Source: Cyclobacteriaceae bacterium (lineage in GTDB: Bacteria; Bacteroidota; Bacteroidia; Cytophagales; Cyclobacteriaceae). From it: DNA of 14,561 nucleotides. Below are positions 7,289 to 14,561 of the stretch, piece after piece (position 1 is the stretch's first letter; each line of letters opens with the position of its first letter). The stretch spans positions 1 through 14,561 of the forward strand of contig JANYDR010000516.1 in NCBI GenBank assembly GCA_025363495.1, given 5' to 3'. A model generated the notes under the pieces. It did not search any database, had not been told where the DNA came from, and saw nothing but the letters and a program-made list of their open reading frames with translations. The translations under genes and the position numbers were made by a program.

Positions 7289-9157
7289 ATGTGTGGAATA
7301 GCAGGAATTTATTCCAAAACCAATCCCGGCCAGGCGGTAATTGCTGATATGACGAATATGCTTCTCCATAGGGGGCCGGATGCTCATGCGACATATACTT
7401 CTGATTCAAAGACTCTCTCATTGGGACATACCCGCTTAAGTATCATAGACTTATCGCAAGAAGCAAATCAACCAATGCGTTCCGCTGACGATCGTTACGT
7501 GATTGTCTTAAACGGAGAGATATATAACTTCAAGTTAGTCAGAGAAGAGATTAAACTGGTTAATCCAGATTTGCGTTTTAAAACTAATTCCGATACGGAG
7601 GTTGTTTTAAACGCCTTTATCACATGGGGTCACGAAATGGTGAACCGATTGGAAGGAATGTTTGCCGTCGCCCTATATGATACAAATGAGAAGAAACTAT
7701 TTCTTTTCAGGGACCGCATTGGAAAGAAGCCAATTTTTTATTTCTCAGACCCTGAACATTTTGTTTTTGCTTCAGAGATCAAGGCGATGTTAAGGCATCC
7801 GGTAGTGGCTGCATCGAACGGTATTGATCAACAGGCCATTCATGAATTCCTTCATTTGGGATATATTCCAGAACCCAAAACAATTTATAGGGCAATAGCC
7901 AAATTTCCAGCCGGATGCTGGGCAGAAGTTAGTTCGGATTTGTCAATCAAAATACATTCTTATTGGGCAGTGAACGGTCATCTGGAAGGAGAAATTGTAA
8001 GTGATCCCCGGAAAGCTAAAGAAGCACTTCGCGTTAAATTAGACCATGCAGTTCAAAAGAGATTAGTCAGTGATGTGCCAGTCGGTAGCTTTTTAAGCGG
8101 TGGAACAGACTCTTCCCTTGTTACCGCTATTGCGTCAAGACATGCTTACGGAAATTTTAAGACGTTTAATATTGGATTTAAAGACCAGGCTTTTGATGAG
8201 CATCATTATGCTGCGAAGGTTGCAACCTGCTTGAAAACCGAGCATTATGAATATCTTCTTGAAGAAAGAGAAGCTGCGGAAATTCTTGAGACATGTCTTC
8301 ATCATTTTGATGAACCATTTGCGGATACATCTGCAATACCGACCATGCTGGTTTCTAAGCTAGCACGAAAAGAAGTTGTTGTGGCCCTCACGGGCGATGG
8401 CGGTGATGAACTATTCTTAGGATATGGATCGTATACCTGGGCAAACCGATTAAGCAACCACTTTTTCAGATCTATACAGGAGCCACTATCTTATGGATTA
8501 CGCCATTTGGGCAATGACCGGTTAAAACGTATTTCAGAGTTATTAAGAAAAGTCGATACTCCTGGACTTCGAAGTCATATTTTTTCACAGGAGCAGTATT
8601 TTTTTTCTGATGAAGAAATAAAAAACCTGCTGATTAACACAGAGTATTATAAACCGTTCGCATATGAGGATCCCTTAGTACACCGTAAATCATTTAGTCC
8701 CGCGGATAAACAGGCAATCTTTGACCTGAAATATTATTTAAAAGATGATCTTCTTGTAAAAGTTGACCGCGCCTCCATGTTTCATGCATTAGAGTGCAGA
8801 TGCCCTTTATTGGATTCAAATGTTATAGAATATGCTCTTCTTTTATCAGATGACCTTAAAAAGAAGAGAAATGTAAGTAAATGGATTTTGAAAGAAATAC
8901 TCGAAGAGTATATACCAAAGGATTTGATTCATCGGCCCAAGTGGGGATTCAGCATCCCCCTTGCGCGGTGGTTAAAAAATGATTTCCATTATTTGTTAGA
9001 CAAGTATTTAAATAGTAAAACATTGGAGGAATCTGGTCTGGTCAGAGCCGATTATGTCAAAAAATTGATTAGTTCTTTCATGGGTGGGGAAACGTATTTA
9101 TACAATAGAATCTGGATCCTTATTGTTCTTCATAAATGGATAAAAGATAATTCGTGA
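7289..9157 (+). CDS. asnB: Asparagine synthase (glutamine-hydrolysing)-like amidotransferase, second copy
   Basis: The ATG at 7289 is chosen because it makes the nucleophile Cys2 N-terminal (MCGIAGIYSK); the longer in-frame start at 7244 would bury it behind 15 residues. The 622-residue product has the class II glutaminase domain with HRGPD at 27-31, GHTRL at 46-50, NGEIYN at 75-80 and SDTE at 101-104. The synthetase domain has the pyrophosphatase loop LSGGTDSS at 269-276, LTGDGGDELFLGYG at 367-380 and a later KVDRASMFHALECRCPLLD block. All core residues are present, so it should be active. It differs clearly from the copy at 521-2365 (SGGTDSS and GDGGDE versus SGGLDSS and GHGADE), so it is not a recent tandem duplicate. 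Function is amide transfer from glutamine to a carboxylate; in this cluster a uronic acid amide is a plausible product, but free asparagine is possible too. Confidence 0.9.
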   Translation: MCGIAGIYSKTNPGQAVIADMTNMLLHRGPDAHATYTSDSKTLSLGHTRLSIIDLSQEANQPMRSADDRYVIVLNGEIYNFKLVREEIKLVNPDLRFKTNSDTEVVLNAFITWGHEMVNRLEGMFAVALYDTNEKKLFLFRDRIGKKPIFYFSDPEHFVFASEIKAMLRHPVVAASNGIDQQAIHEFLHLGYIPEPKTIYRAIAKFPAGCWAEVSSDLSIKIHSYWAVNGHLEGEIVSDPRKAKEALRVKLDHAVQKRLVSDVPVGSFLSGGTDSSLVTAIASRHAYGNFKTFNIGFKDQAFDEHHYAAKVATCLKTEHYEYLLEEREAAEILETCLHHFDEPFADTSAIPTMLVSKLARKEVVVALTGDGGDELFLGYGSYTWANRLSNHFFRSIQEPLSYGLRHLGNDRLKRISELLRKVDTPGLRSHIFSQEQYFFSDEEIKNLLINTEYYKPFAYEDPLVHRKSFSPADKQAIFDLKYYLKDDLLVKVDRASMFHALECRCPLLDSNVIEYALLLSDDLKKKRNVSKWILKEILEEYIPKDLIHRPKWGFSIPLARWLKNDFHYLLDKYLNSKTLEESGLVRADYVKKLISSFMGGETYLYNRIWILIVLHKWIKDNS

Positions 9158-9169
9158 TTGACTAAACCG

Positions 9170-10366
9170 ATGACAAAGATACTGTACCTATCGTATGACG
9201 GCTTAACGGACCCACTCGGTCAATCACAGATATTGCCTTATGCGAGGCTATTGTCTGAAGAGTTTTCAATAACAATAATCAGTTTTGAAAAGAGATACAG
9301 GTTTGTTCAAAATAGAAAATTATTGGAAGAAATCTGTACACACAGTCATATACAATGGAAGCCACTTTATTATCATAAGGTTCCGCCTATTTTTTCCACT
9401 TTGTATGACCTCTGGAAACTTAGGGGAAGAGTTGAGTCCCTTTATTCAATTAATAGATATGATGTTATTCATTGCAGAAGTTATGTCACGTCCCTCATTG
9501 GGATTTACATGAAAAGGAAATATGGAGTTAAGTTTATTTTTGACATGCGGGGCTTCTGGGCTGATGAGCGTGTGGAAAGCGGTTTATGGAGCCTGAAAAA
9601 TATTTTCTATAAGTCCGTCTATAAGTTTTTTAAGAGAAAAGAAAAAGAGTTTGTATCGTTAGCTGACCATATTGTTAGTCTTACGGATCGTGCAAAAATT
9701 GAAATTCAATCATGGGTTCACGTTACGGCTCCTATAACAGTCATACCCACGTGTGTTGACTTGGAGTTATTTGATCCTAATAAAATTTCTGAAACTGAAA
9801 AAATTATCCTCAGAGAGCAATTGAATATCGGCCCAAAAGATTTTGTGCTACTCTACCTCGGTTCCTGGGGTTCCTGGTACTTGACGAATGAGATGCTTAC
9901 CTATTTTTCGGAAGTAAAGAAAATCAAAAAATCCACAAAATTTCTTTTGATAACAACTGATAAGGTCCAGTTAAACAATTATGAATTTAAGGATGATGTA
10001 ATTGTCCATGAGTCTCCGAGGGCTTCAGTACCGTTATTTATTTCAATCGCCAATGCATCTGTATTTTTCATTAAACCAACCTATTCAAAAATGGCGTCCT
10101 CTGCAACAAAAATGGGAGAGATTATGGCAATGAATATTCCTGTGATCACTAATTTGGGTTGGGGCGATGTAGAAAAGATTAAGGAGGCCACCGGGGGTCA
10201 GATCACGACAATCCGATTAAAAGATAGTATCTCATTAAAAGATATTAATCCGGTTAATACCAGGGGGTATTGTATGGAAAAACTAAGCCTGGAGGTAGGA
10301 GCTGAGAATTACAGAAATATATATAAGATGGTCGTGAAAAAATCAATGCACGATTTACCGAAATGA
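9170..10366 (+). CDS. GT4-family glycosyltransferase (YDGLTDPLGQSQ type)
   Basis: ATG 9170 gives 398 residues beginning MTKILYLSYDG. An in-frame TTG at 9158, abutting the preceding stop, would add four residues and is less likely. The protein begins with YDGLTDPLGQSQILPY (9-24), a glycine-rich loop typical of a GT-B family 4 group frequent in Bacteroidota polysaccharide clusters. It continues with YDVIHCRSYV (97-106), FDMRGFWADERV (124-135) and IPTCVDLELF (192-201). The C-terminal donor domain holds LLYLGSWG and the SSATKMGEIMAMNIPVITN segment, the equivalent of the (P/S)TK.gEymA.G.PVi motif in this group; the glutamate there would contact the donor. No membrane helix is present. The 3' end overlaps the acyltransferase start by 4 nt (ATGA at 10363-10366). 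The sugar donor is unknown. Confidence 0.88.
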   Translation: MTKILYLSYDGLTDPLGQSQILPYARLLSEEFSITIISFEKRYRFVQNRKLLEEICTHSHIQWKPLYYHKVPPIFSTLYDLWKLRGRVESLYSINRYDVIHCRSYVTSLIGIYMKRKYGVKFIFDMRGFWADERVESGLWSLKNIFYKSVYKFFKRKEKEFVSLADHIVSLTDRAKIEIQSWVHVTAPITVIPTCVDLELFDPNKISETEKIILREQLNIGPKDFVLLYLGSWGSWYLTNEMLTYFSEVKKIKKSTKFLLITTDKVQLNNYEFKDDVIVHESPRASVPLFISIANASVFFIKPTYSKMASSATKMGEIMAMNIPVITNLGWGDVEKIKEATGGQITTIRLKDSISLKDINPVNTRGYCMEKLSLEVGAENYRNIYKMVVKKSMHDLPK

Positions 10367-11463
10367 ATCGAAGTTTACACTTTAGTGGACTAAATGGAAT
10401 TAGGGCGATAGCGGCTCTTTCTGTTGTATTTTCACATGCGACGATATCACTTAATACTTTCGGACTTGATTCATACCTTTTCGGAACTTATCCTGACGGA
10501 AACCCAATAACGACCCTACTGGCTGGCTTTGGTGTTTCGATTTTTTTTTCACTGAGTGGATTTTTGATCACCTATTTGTTGCTGGAAGAAAAGAGAGAAT
10601 CTCATATTAATATCAAAAACTTTTACCTAAGGCGAATTTTAAGAATCTGGCCCCTTTACTATTTATATTTAATAATCTGCCTGATAACGTTGCTTTTATT
10701 CAATATCCCTTTCGAATCATCCACGATTCTGTTTTACATTCTATTGTCGGCCAATGTCCCATTTATAATTGGTCGTGCAATTCCATTCTTAAGTCATTTC
10801 TGGTCTCTCGGAGTTGAAGAGCAATTTTATTCTTTTTGGCCGTGGATAGTAAAAAAATCTGATTCCGTTTTAACTATAACTTTCATAATCACACTAATTC
10901 TGATTCTGTTAAAGTGCTTGTTTAAAATTCTGGCGTTGAGGTATAATGAAATGAATTTCCTTTACGATATACTCCATGTCACACGATTTCATTGTATGCT
11001 GATTGGGGCAATGGGGGCAATTCTTCTTTTTAGACAGAATAGGCATTTCATTACACTGATGGATAATTTCTTCACCCAAACCATAGCCTGGTTAATTATT
11101 ATTTTAGTTGCAGTAAATAGATTTCATTTAATTTCATTTCTCGACAATGAATTTATCGCTGTCGTTACCGTATTTCTAATCGTTGGTCAATTGCGATTAA
11201 AGTATAGAATTGTTAATCTCGATATTCCTGTTTTTAACTTTTTAGGAAGAATTTCCTATGGCATATATGTTTTTCATCCTTTGGTAATTTTCTATCTGTC
11301 GCAGTTAATTTTTATGGATGAAAAAATGGGGAGTGGTGCCTACGGCGTTGTGTATTTCCTAATCTTTTTTCTCACCATTCTTGTAGCGCATGTTTCATTC
11401 GAATTTTTTGAAAAGAGATTTTTGCACCTTAAAGAGCGGTATTCGACTATTAAGAGTTCCTGA
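10363..11463 (+). CDS. Membrane O-acyltransferase, acyltransferase 3 family (OafA/YrhL type)
   Basis: This 366-residue integral membrane protein has about ten hydrophobic segments and the acyltransferase 3 signatures: GLNGIRAIAALSVVFSHA at 9-26 (conserved R14 and the catalytic-type H25), FFSLSGFLITYLLLEE at 61-76, FYLRRILRIWPLYYLYL at 87-103 (the R..R.....P motif), HFWSLGVEEQFY at 145-156, and GRISYGIYVFHP at 295-306. Family members move an acyl group, often acetyl, across the inner membrane onto a periplasm-facing or lipid-linked sugar. It is shorter than OafA proteins that carry an extra SGNH domain, so it is the stand-alone form. It is the last gene of the polysaccharide operon in this window and likely decorates the glycan built by the upstream glycosyltransferases. 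The acyl donor and sugar target cannot be read from sequence. Confidence 0.92.
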   Translation: MNRSLHFSGLNGIRAIAALSVVFSHATISLNTFGLDSYLFGTYPDGNPITTLLAGFGVSIFFSLSGFLITYLLLEEKRESHINIKNFYLRRILRIWPLYYLYLIICLITLLLFNIPFESSTILFYILLSANVPFIIGRAIPFLSHFWSLGVEEQFYSFWPWIVKKSDSVLTITFIITLILILLKCLFKILALRYNEMNFLYDILHVTRFHCMLIGAMGAILLFRQNRHFITLMDNFFTQTIAWLIIILVAVNRFHLISFLDNEFIAVVTVFLIVGQLRLKYRIVNLDIPVFNFLGRISYGIYVFHPLVIFYLSQLIFMDEKMGSGAYGVVYFLIFFLTILVAHVSFEFFEKRFLHLKERYSTIKSS

Positions 11464-11583
11464 TTTTAATGCAATTCATTTGCTCTAATCGCAAACATGG
11501 CCCACCGAAATCCATAGTATCGAAATATTCGGATTTGATCCATTGACGATTGATCAGATGGTACTTCAAACAATTCTTTAAGT

Positions 11584-11591
11584 TATATTTG
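11584..11591 (+). promoter_or_regulatory. Candidate Bacteroidota-type -7 promoter element
   Basis: TATATTTG matches the Bacteroidota primary sigma factor -7 consensus TAnnTTTG exactly. It lies in the 263-nt region between the acyltransferase stop and the start of the large PKD protein, and would give an untranslated leader of roughly 130 nt. No TTG sits at the usual distance of about 19-21 nt upstream, so the -33 part is weak. The rest of 11464-11726 holds only weak short inverted repeats (for example CGAA-ATA-TTCG at 11521-11531), no strong terminator and no convincing gene. Confidence 0.4.
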
Positions 11592-11726
11592 TTGTAGAAT
11601 GGGTGAATTAGTAAAATGCTTAAAAAGATTGACTCCTTCGATCGGGGTTACTAAAGCTTTGGGAATTGAATCTATTTTAATTTTAGACTGATTATTCATT
11701 ATCACCCAGCATCAAGTCATCCAGAC

Positions 11727-14561
11727 ATGAAGATCTCGTTATTCAGCTTTGTTTTTAGCATTCTGGGTATAATTCCATTTAACTCGTCACTTGCGCAGGG
11801 GCCTGTGGCTGATTTTAATGTTGCTGGTACTGCATGTCTAAATGAGACAATCCAACTTACGAATACCTCACAAAACGCATCTCATTATGTTTGGGATTTT
11901 TGTCAAAATGATTTAGCGTCCACACCTTTTATTACTCAAAATCCCATCTTGTCAGGCCCTGCTCAGTTCAATTCATTGCGCTTGTTGAATGAGTCCGGAC
12001 AGTGGACGGCTTTCGTTACAGATATTTCCGGCGCCAGATTAATTAGACTTGACTACGGAAATGATTTAAACTCTAATCCGACTGTTACAGATTTGGGTAA
12101 TCTTAGCGGAAATCTTGATTCGCCTGCCGGGATTGATTTTATAAATGAAGGAGGTATCTGGTACGCATTCGTAATAAATGTTTTTTCAAATAAGATCACA
12201 AGGATCAAATTTGGCAATGGACTGAGCATTGTTCCAACGTCAGTAGATGCGTTTTTAATAGGAGGACTTAGTACGGCCTTTGGGATACGAGTAATTAATT
12301 TTTCCGGAACTGTCTTTAGCTATATCACCAACTGGACAGGAGGAGAAGGTGCTAATATCAGCATTGTGAATTTTGGTAATTCAGTTGAAAATACTCCCGG
12401 TTCAATAAAGCAAATCGGAGCAATAGGACTTACGAATCCATGGGGCTTATCAATTCAGGTAAGTGGTAATTCAGTATATGGAATAGTAGCAGGAAGCGGT
12501 GTTGTGTACCATATGAATTTTGGAACCGATGGATTCAGTGATCCGGTCTTTACAAACATAGGTGCAGTACCCGATGGTAAGGAAATAGAACTGCTTAAGG
12601 AGGGAGTTAATTACACTGCATTCGTTAAGGACAAGCTTAATGGTTTATATCGTTTTGATTTTGGTAATGCCCTTTCTAATACCACACCATCGTTGACTGT
12701 TATGGGACAATTGGGAGCTTTCAGCGATGAAAGCAGGAGCCTGAGTATCGTAAGAGATACACCTGGCTGGAGTGGATTGAGTATAGATTTTAGCACAGGG
12801 CTGGCACATCATATAAGTTTTCTCGGCAATTGTAGTCAGAATATATCTATAGATAACTCCACTGCCACTGCCCCTGGTAATCTAAAGTACTTGTTGCCCG
12901 GGACCTATGTCATAGATCAGACAGCTTTCAGTAGCAATGGTGCATTTACTTCTACCTCTGGAATTGTTTCCGTATCAAATCTTACTGCACCCTCCATTAA
13001 TTTTCAGAAAGATACAAGTCAGTGCGTTAGCGTAAGTAATGCATTTACAACTCAAACAACTGATGCTATAGCATCGTACAATTGGGATTTCGGTGACGGG
13101 CAAACCGGAAATGGTCAAAATTTAACGCATACATATTCAGCGAGTGGATCTTATCTGGTCGTATTAAATGTCACCGGTTCCAATGGCTGCAACAATACTA
13201 AATCTTCTTCTGTTACAATTTATAATCAACCAGTGGCAGATTTCATTCCGCCTTCTGGTTCGCCGATTTGTACCAGCCACAACTATTCATTGTTAAATAC
13301 ATCCACTTTTGATTCAGGCTCAAGCCCTTCCTGGGAATGGAGACTCAATGGTGTTTTGGTTTCATCTCAACAAAACTTTGCCGCGTTTTTTACCTCTTCT
13401 GGCGCACAAGAGATTCGCCTGAAAGCGGTAATACCAGGTTGCTCTAATGAAATTATCAAAGGTGTTGCTCAGGTTATTCAGGGTCCCTATGTTGACTTTT
13501 TAGTCCATGATGGATGTGTTGGAGATTCGGTGACATTTACCAATGCAAGCAGCGGTGTTGATGCAGGATATTCATGGGACTTGGGAGATGCAACAATCAC
13601 AACCGTACCTAATCCTTCACATGTGTATTCCTCTGCCGCTATTTTTCAGGCAACATTGACAGCAAGCAATTCGGCAGGTTGTCAAACTTCTACCATAAAA
13701 CAGATAGGGGTTTATTCCAAACCACGACCTGATTTTTCCATTGGCTCGCCACCGTTCTCATGTACTAACTCACCAACTCCGTTCCATAACAATACCCCCG
13801 TTTTAACAGATAGTAACATCGCTACCTGGGCCTGGCAATTCGGAGATGCAAGTAATCAAACCTCTTCACTTCAAAGTCCTTCGCCCATTTATTCAGCTGC
13901 CGGTAATTTTAATGTCGGACTTACCGCAACTTCAAACAAAGGATGTTCCGCCTCTATTGCAAAAAGTGTTACAATTGCTGTGAGTCCCGTTGCAAACTTT
14001 ACTGTAGGTGCTGCTTGTCTTAATCTGGCAACAAAGTTTACAGACTTATCAACAGGAGCCCAAACACGCTCTTGGCAAATCGGGTCGAATGGCTTCACCG
14101 TAGCCAATCCCACTTTTACATTTACCACTAACGGAAATTTTCCCGTTACATTAACTGTAACCGGTGCCAATGGCTGCAGTAATACTAAAGCCAAATCTGT
14201 TAATGTATTCTTGCCGCCTGCACTCGATTTTTCGGCAACGAATCTTTGTGCCGGCAAGATTTCTGTTTTTACAGATGCAACACCATCAGCACAAGATTCT
14301 ACCATCGGATGGAACTGGAATTTCGATGGGAACTCTTTTACGGGTAACCCTGCTACGTACGATTTCACTACCTCCGGAACATACAGTGCCAAGATGACAA
14401 CTATCCACGCTTCTGGTTGTAAGTATACGTTGTCCAAGAGTATTTTGATCAATAGTAGTCCTGTAGCCGCCTTTACACCTACACCTGATCGTGGTGCGGC
14501 CCCGCTCATCGTACAATTTGCAAATACTTCTCAGGGAGCAACCTCTTATGGTTGGAAATTT
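11727..14561 (+). CDS. Giant exported protein with beta-propeller-like repeats and PKD domains, 3' end outside window
   Basis: The frame is open for 945 codons to the right edge with no stop. Translation predicts a signal peptide (K2 charge, hydrophobic 4-18, cleavage SLA|QG after residue 23), which fixes the start; an in-frame TGA lies at 11667-11669. Residues 26-60 look like the first half of a PKD domain (VADFNVAGTACLNE, then YVWDFC). Residues about 80-372 hold six repeats, each with a (Y/F)G(N/T)-type turn (110, 162, 216, 265, 312, 365). Residues 383-417 resemble the second half of a PKD domain. From 421 follow seven PKD/Ig-like domains, with clear examples YNWDFGDG at 451-458, YSWDLGD at 615-621 and WAWQFGD at 701-707. 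Most have two cysteines. It should be outside the cell or on its surface. PKD arrays in Bacteroidota are common in type IX-secreted adhesins and gliding-related proteins. Ligand unknown; C-terminus unseen. Confidence 0.85.
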   Translation, partial: MKISLFSFVFSILGIIPFNSSLAQGPVADFNVAGTACLNETIQLTNTSQNASHYVWDFCQNDLASTPFITQNPILSGPAQFNSLRLLNESGQWTAFVTDISGARLIRLDYGNDLNSNPTVTDLGNLSGNLDSPAGIDFINEGGIWYAFVINVFSNKITRIKFGNGLSIVPTSVDAFLIGGLSTAFGIRVINFSGTVFSYITNWTGGEGANISIVNFGNSVENTPGSIKQIGAIGLTNPWGLSIQVSGNSVYGIVAGSGVVYHMNFGTDGFSDPVFTNIGAVPDGKEIELLKEGVNYTAFVKDKLNGLYRFDFGNALSNTTPSLTVMGQLGAFSDESRSLSIVRDTPGWSGLSIDFSTGLAHHISFLGNCSQNISIDNSTATAPGNLKYLLPGTYVIDQTAFSSNGAFTSTSGIVSVSNLTAPSINFQKDTSQCVSVSNAFTTQTTDAIASYNWDFGDGQTGNGQNLTHTYSASGSYLVVLNVTGSNGCNNTKSSSVTIYNQPVADFIPPSGSPICTSHNYSLLNTSTFDSGSSPSWEWRLNGVLVSSQQNFAAFFTSSGAQEIRLKAVIPGCSNEIIKGVAQVIQGPYVDFLVHDGCVGDSVTFTNASSGVDAGYSWDLGDATITTVPNPSHVYSSAAIFQATLTASNSAGCQTSTIKQIGVYSKPRPDFSIGSPPFSCTNSPTPFHNNTPVLTDSNIATWAWQFGDASNQTSSLQSPSPIYSAAGNFNVGLTATSNKGCSASIAKSVTIAVSPVANFTVGAACLNLATKFTDLSTGAQTRSWQIGSNGFTVANPTFTFTTNGNFPVTLTVTGANGCSNTKAKSVNVFLPPALDFSATNLCAGKISVFTDATPSAQDSTIGWNWNFDGNSFTGNPATYDFTTSGTYSAKMTTIHASGCKYTLSKSILINSSPVAAFTPTPDRGAAPLIVQFANTSQGATSYGWKF
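11964..12842 (+). repeat. Six protein repeats of about 50 residues, probable six-bladed beta-propeller
   Basis: Residues about 80-372 of the large exported protein repeat the pattern: hydrophobic strand with N/E-x-G (LLNESGQW, FINEGGIW, VINFSGTVF, IQVSGNSVY, LLKEGVNY, IVRDTPGW), then an aliphatic/aromatic strand (TAFVTD, YAFVIN, FSYITN, YGIVAG, TAFVKD, SGLSID), then an R/H-x-(D/K/N)-F-G-N turn (LDYGN, IKFGN, VNFGN, MNFGT, FDFGN, ISFLGN), then TxLGxLxG-like strands. Spacing between turns is 52, 54, 49, 47 and 53 residues. Four-stranded blades of this length fit a propeller; no catalytic motif is visible. The fold is inferred, not shown. Confidence 0.65.
12987..14561 (+). repeat. Array of PKD/Ig-like domains
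   Basis: Residues 421-945 of the large exported protein divide into units of about 75-90 residues starting near 421, 500, 587, 666, 753, 831 and 911 (the last cut by the window edge). Units typically open with (V/P)-x-(A/V)-(D/N)-F, have a cysteine about 8-13 residues on, a W-x-(F/L/I)-G or W-x-F-D core, an (S/T)xxGxF/Y strand and a terminal (N/S)-x-G-C. Cys pairs are 433/488, 515/572, 597/652, 679/740, 764/817 and 841/898. PKD modules serve as stalk or binding domains in exported proteins. The third unit (500-585) has a weaker core (WEWRLNG) and may be Ig-like rather than PKD. Confidence 0.75.

Noticed and set aside
11521..11531. CGAA-ATA-TTCG hairpin as a terminator of the glycan operon
   Set aside because: The stem is only 4 bp (plus one wobble pair) and is not followed by a T run, so an intrinsic terminator is not supported.
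11469..11546. 25-codon frame after the acyltransferase stop
   Set aside because: Short, no binding site, no recognisable sequence; expected by chance in A+T-rich intergenic DNA.
11599..11691. 30-codon frame (MGELVKCLKRLTPSIG...) just after the candidate promoter
   Set aside because: It has no ribosome binding site and no recognisable features, and would start almost at the predicted transcript start; chance is the simplest explanation.
13889..14509. 206-codon open frame on the minus strand
   Set aside because: It lies wholly antisense to the PKD-protein frame, which is continuous from a signal peptide and carries recognisable domains; the minus-strand product shows no domain, and its composition looks like a shadow of the repeat-rich coding strand.
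1..14561. CRISPR array, tRNA, rRNA or insertion sequence
   Set aside because: No regularly spaced direct DNA repeats, no cloverleaf-like sequence and no transposase-like protein were recognised by eye; a dedicated RNA search was not possible.

Overview
The window looks like a chromosomal piece of a Bacteroidota (Bacteroidetes) genome. This rests on several signs: A+T-rich DNA, an almost complete lack of purine-rich Shine-Dalgarno sequences, a TAnnTTTG-type -7 promoter element, a GT4 glycosyltransferase opening with the YDGLTDPLGQSQ signature I associate with this phylum, and a large exported protein built of PKD repeats. The species cannot be named from sequence alone. All supported genes are on the + strand.

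Positions 1-11463 are a surface-polysaccharide (O-antigen, capsule or exopolysaccharide type) biosynthesis cluster. In order it holds: the 3' end of a GT2 glycosyltransferase, a glutamine-dependent asparagine synthetase-like amidotransferase, an atypical GT-A-like glycosyltransferase, two GT2 glycosyltransferases, a GT4 glycosyltransferase, a third full-length GT2, a second asparagine synthetase-like protein, a second GT4, and a membrane acyltransferase of the OafA type. Many junctions overlap by 1-16 nt (TAATG, ATGA), as expected for a translationally coupled operon. The longest gaps are 139 nt (2366-2504) and 119 nt (4250-4371 region). Seven glycosyltransferase-like genes, two amidotransferase-like genes and one acyltransferase suggest a long, decorated glycan: the GTs build the oligosaccharide on the inner face of the membrane, the AsnB-like enzymes may convert uronic-acid carboxylates to amides, and the acyltransferase adds O-acyl groups. 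No flippase, polymerase, priming transferase or nucleotide-sugar synthesis gene is in the window, so the cluster extends to the left.

Positions 11464-11726 form a 263-nt intergenic region with a candidate promoter for the next gene.

Positions 11727-14561 hold an uninterrupted reading frame of 945 codons that runs off the right edge without a stop. It encodes a signal peptide, a short PKD-like strand pair ending in YVWDFC, six repeats of about 50 residues that look like a six-bladed beta-propeller, and then seven complete or partial PKD/Ig-like domains, nearly all with a conserved pair of cysteines. It is most likely a giant surface or secreted adhesin-like protein; a type IX secretion sorting domain would be expected at the unseen C-terminus. 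This is the least ordinary object in the window, mainly because the propeller seems to be nested inside a split PKD-type domain.
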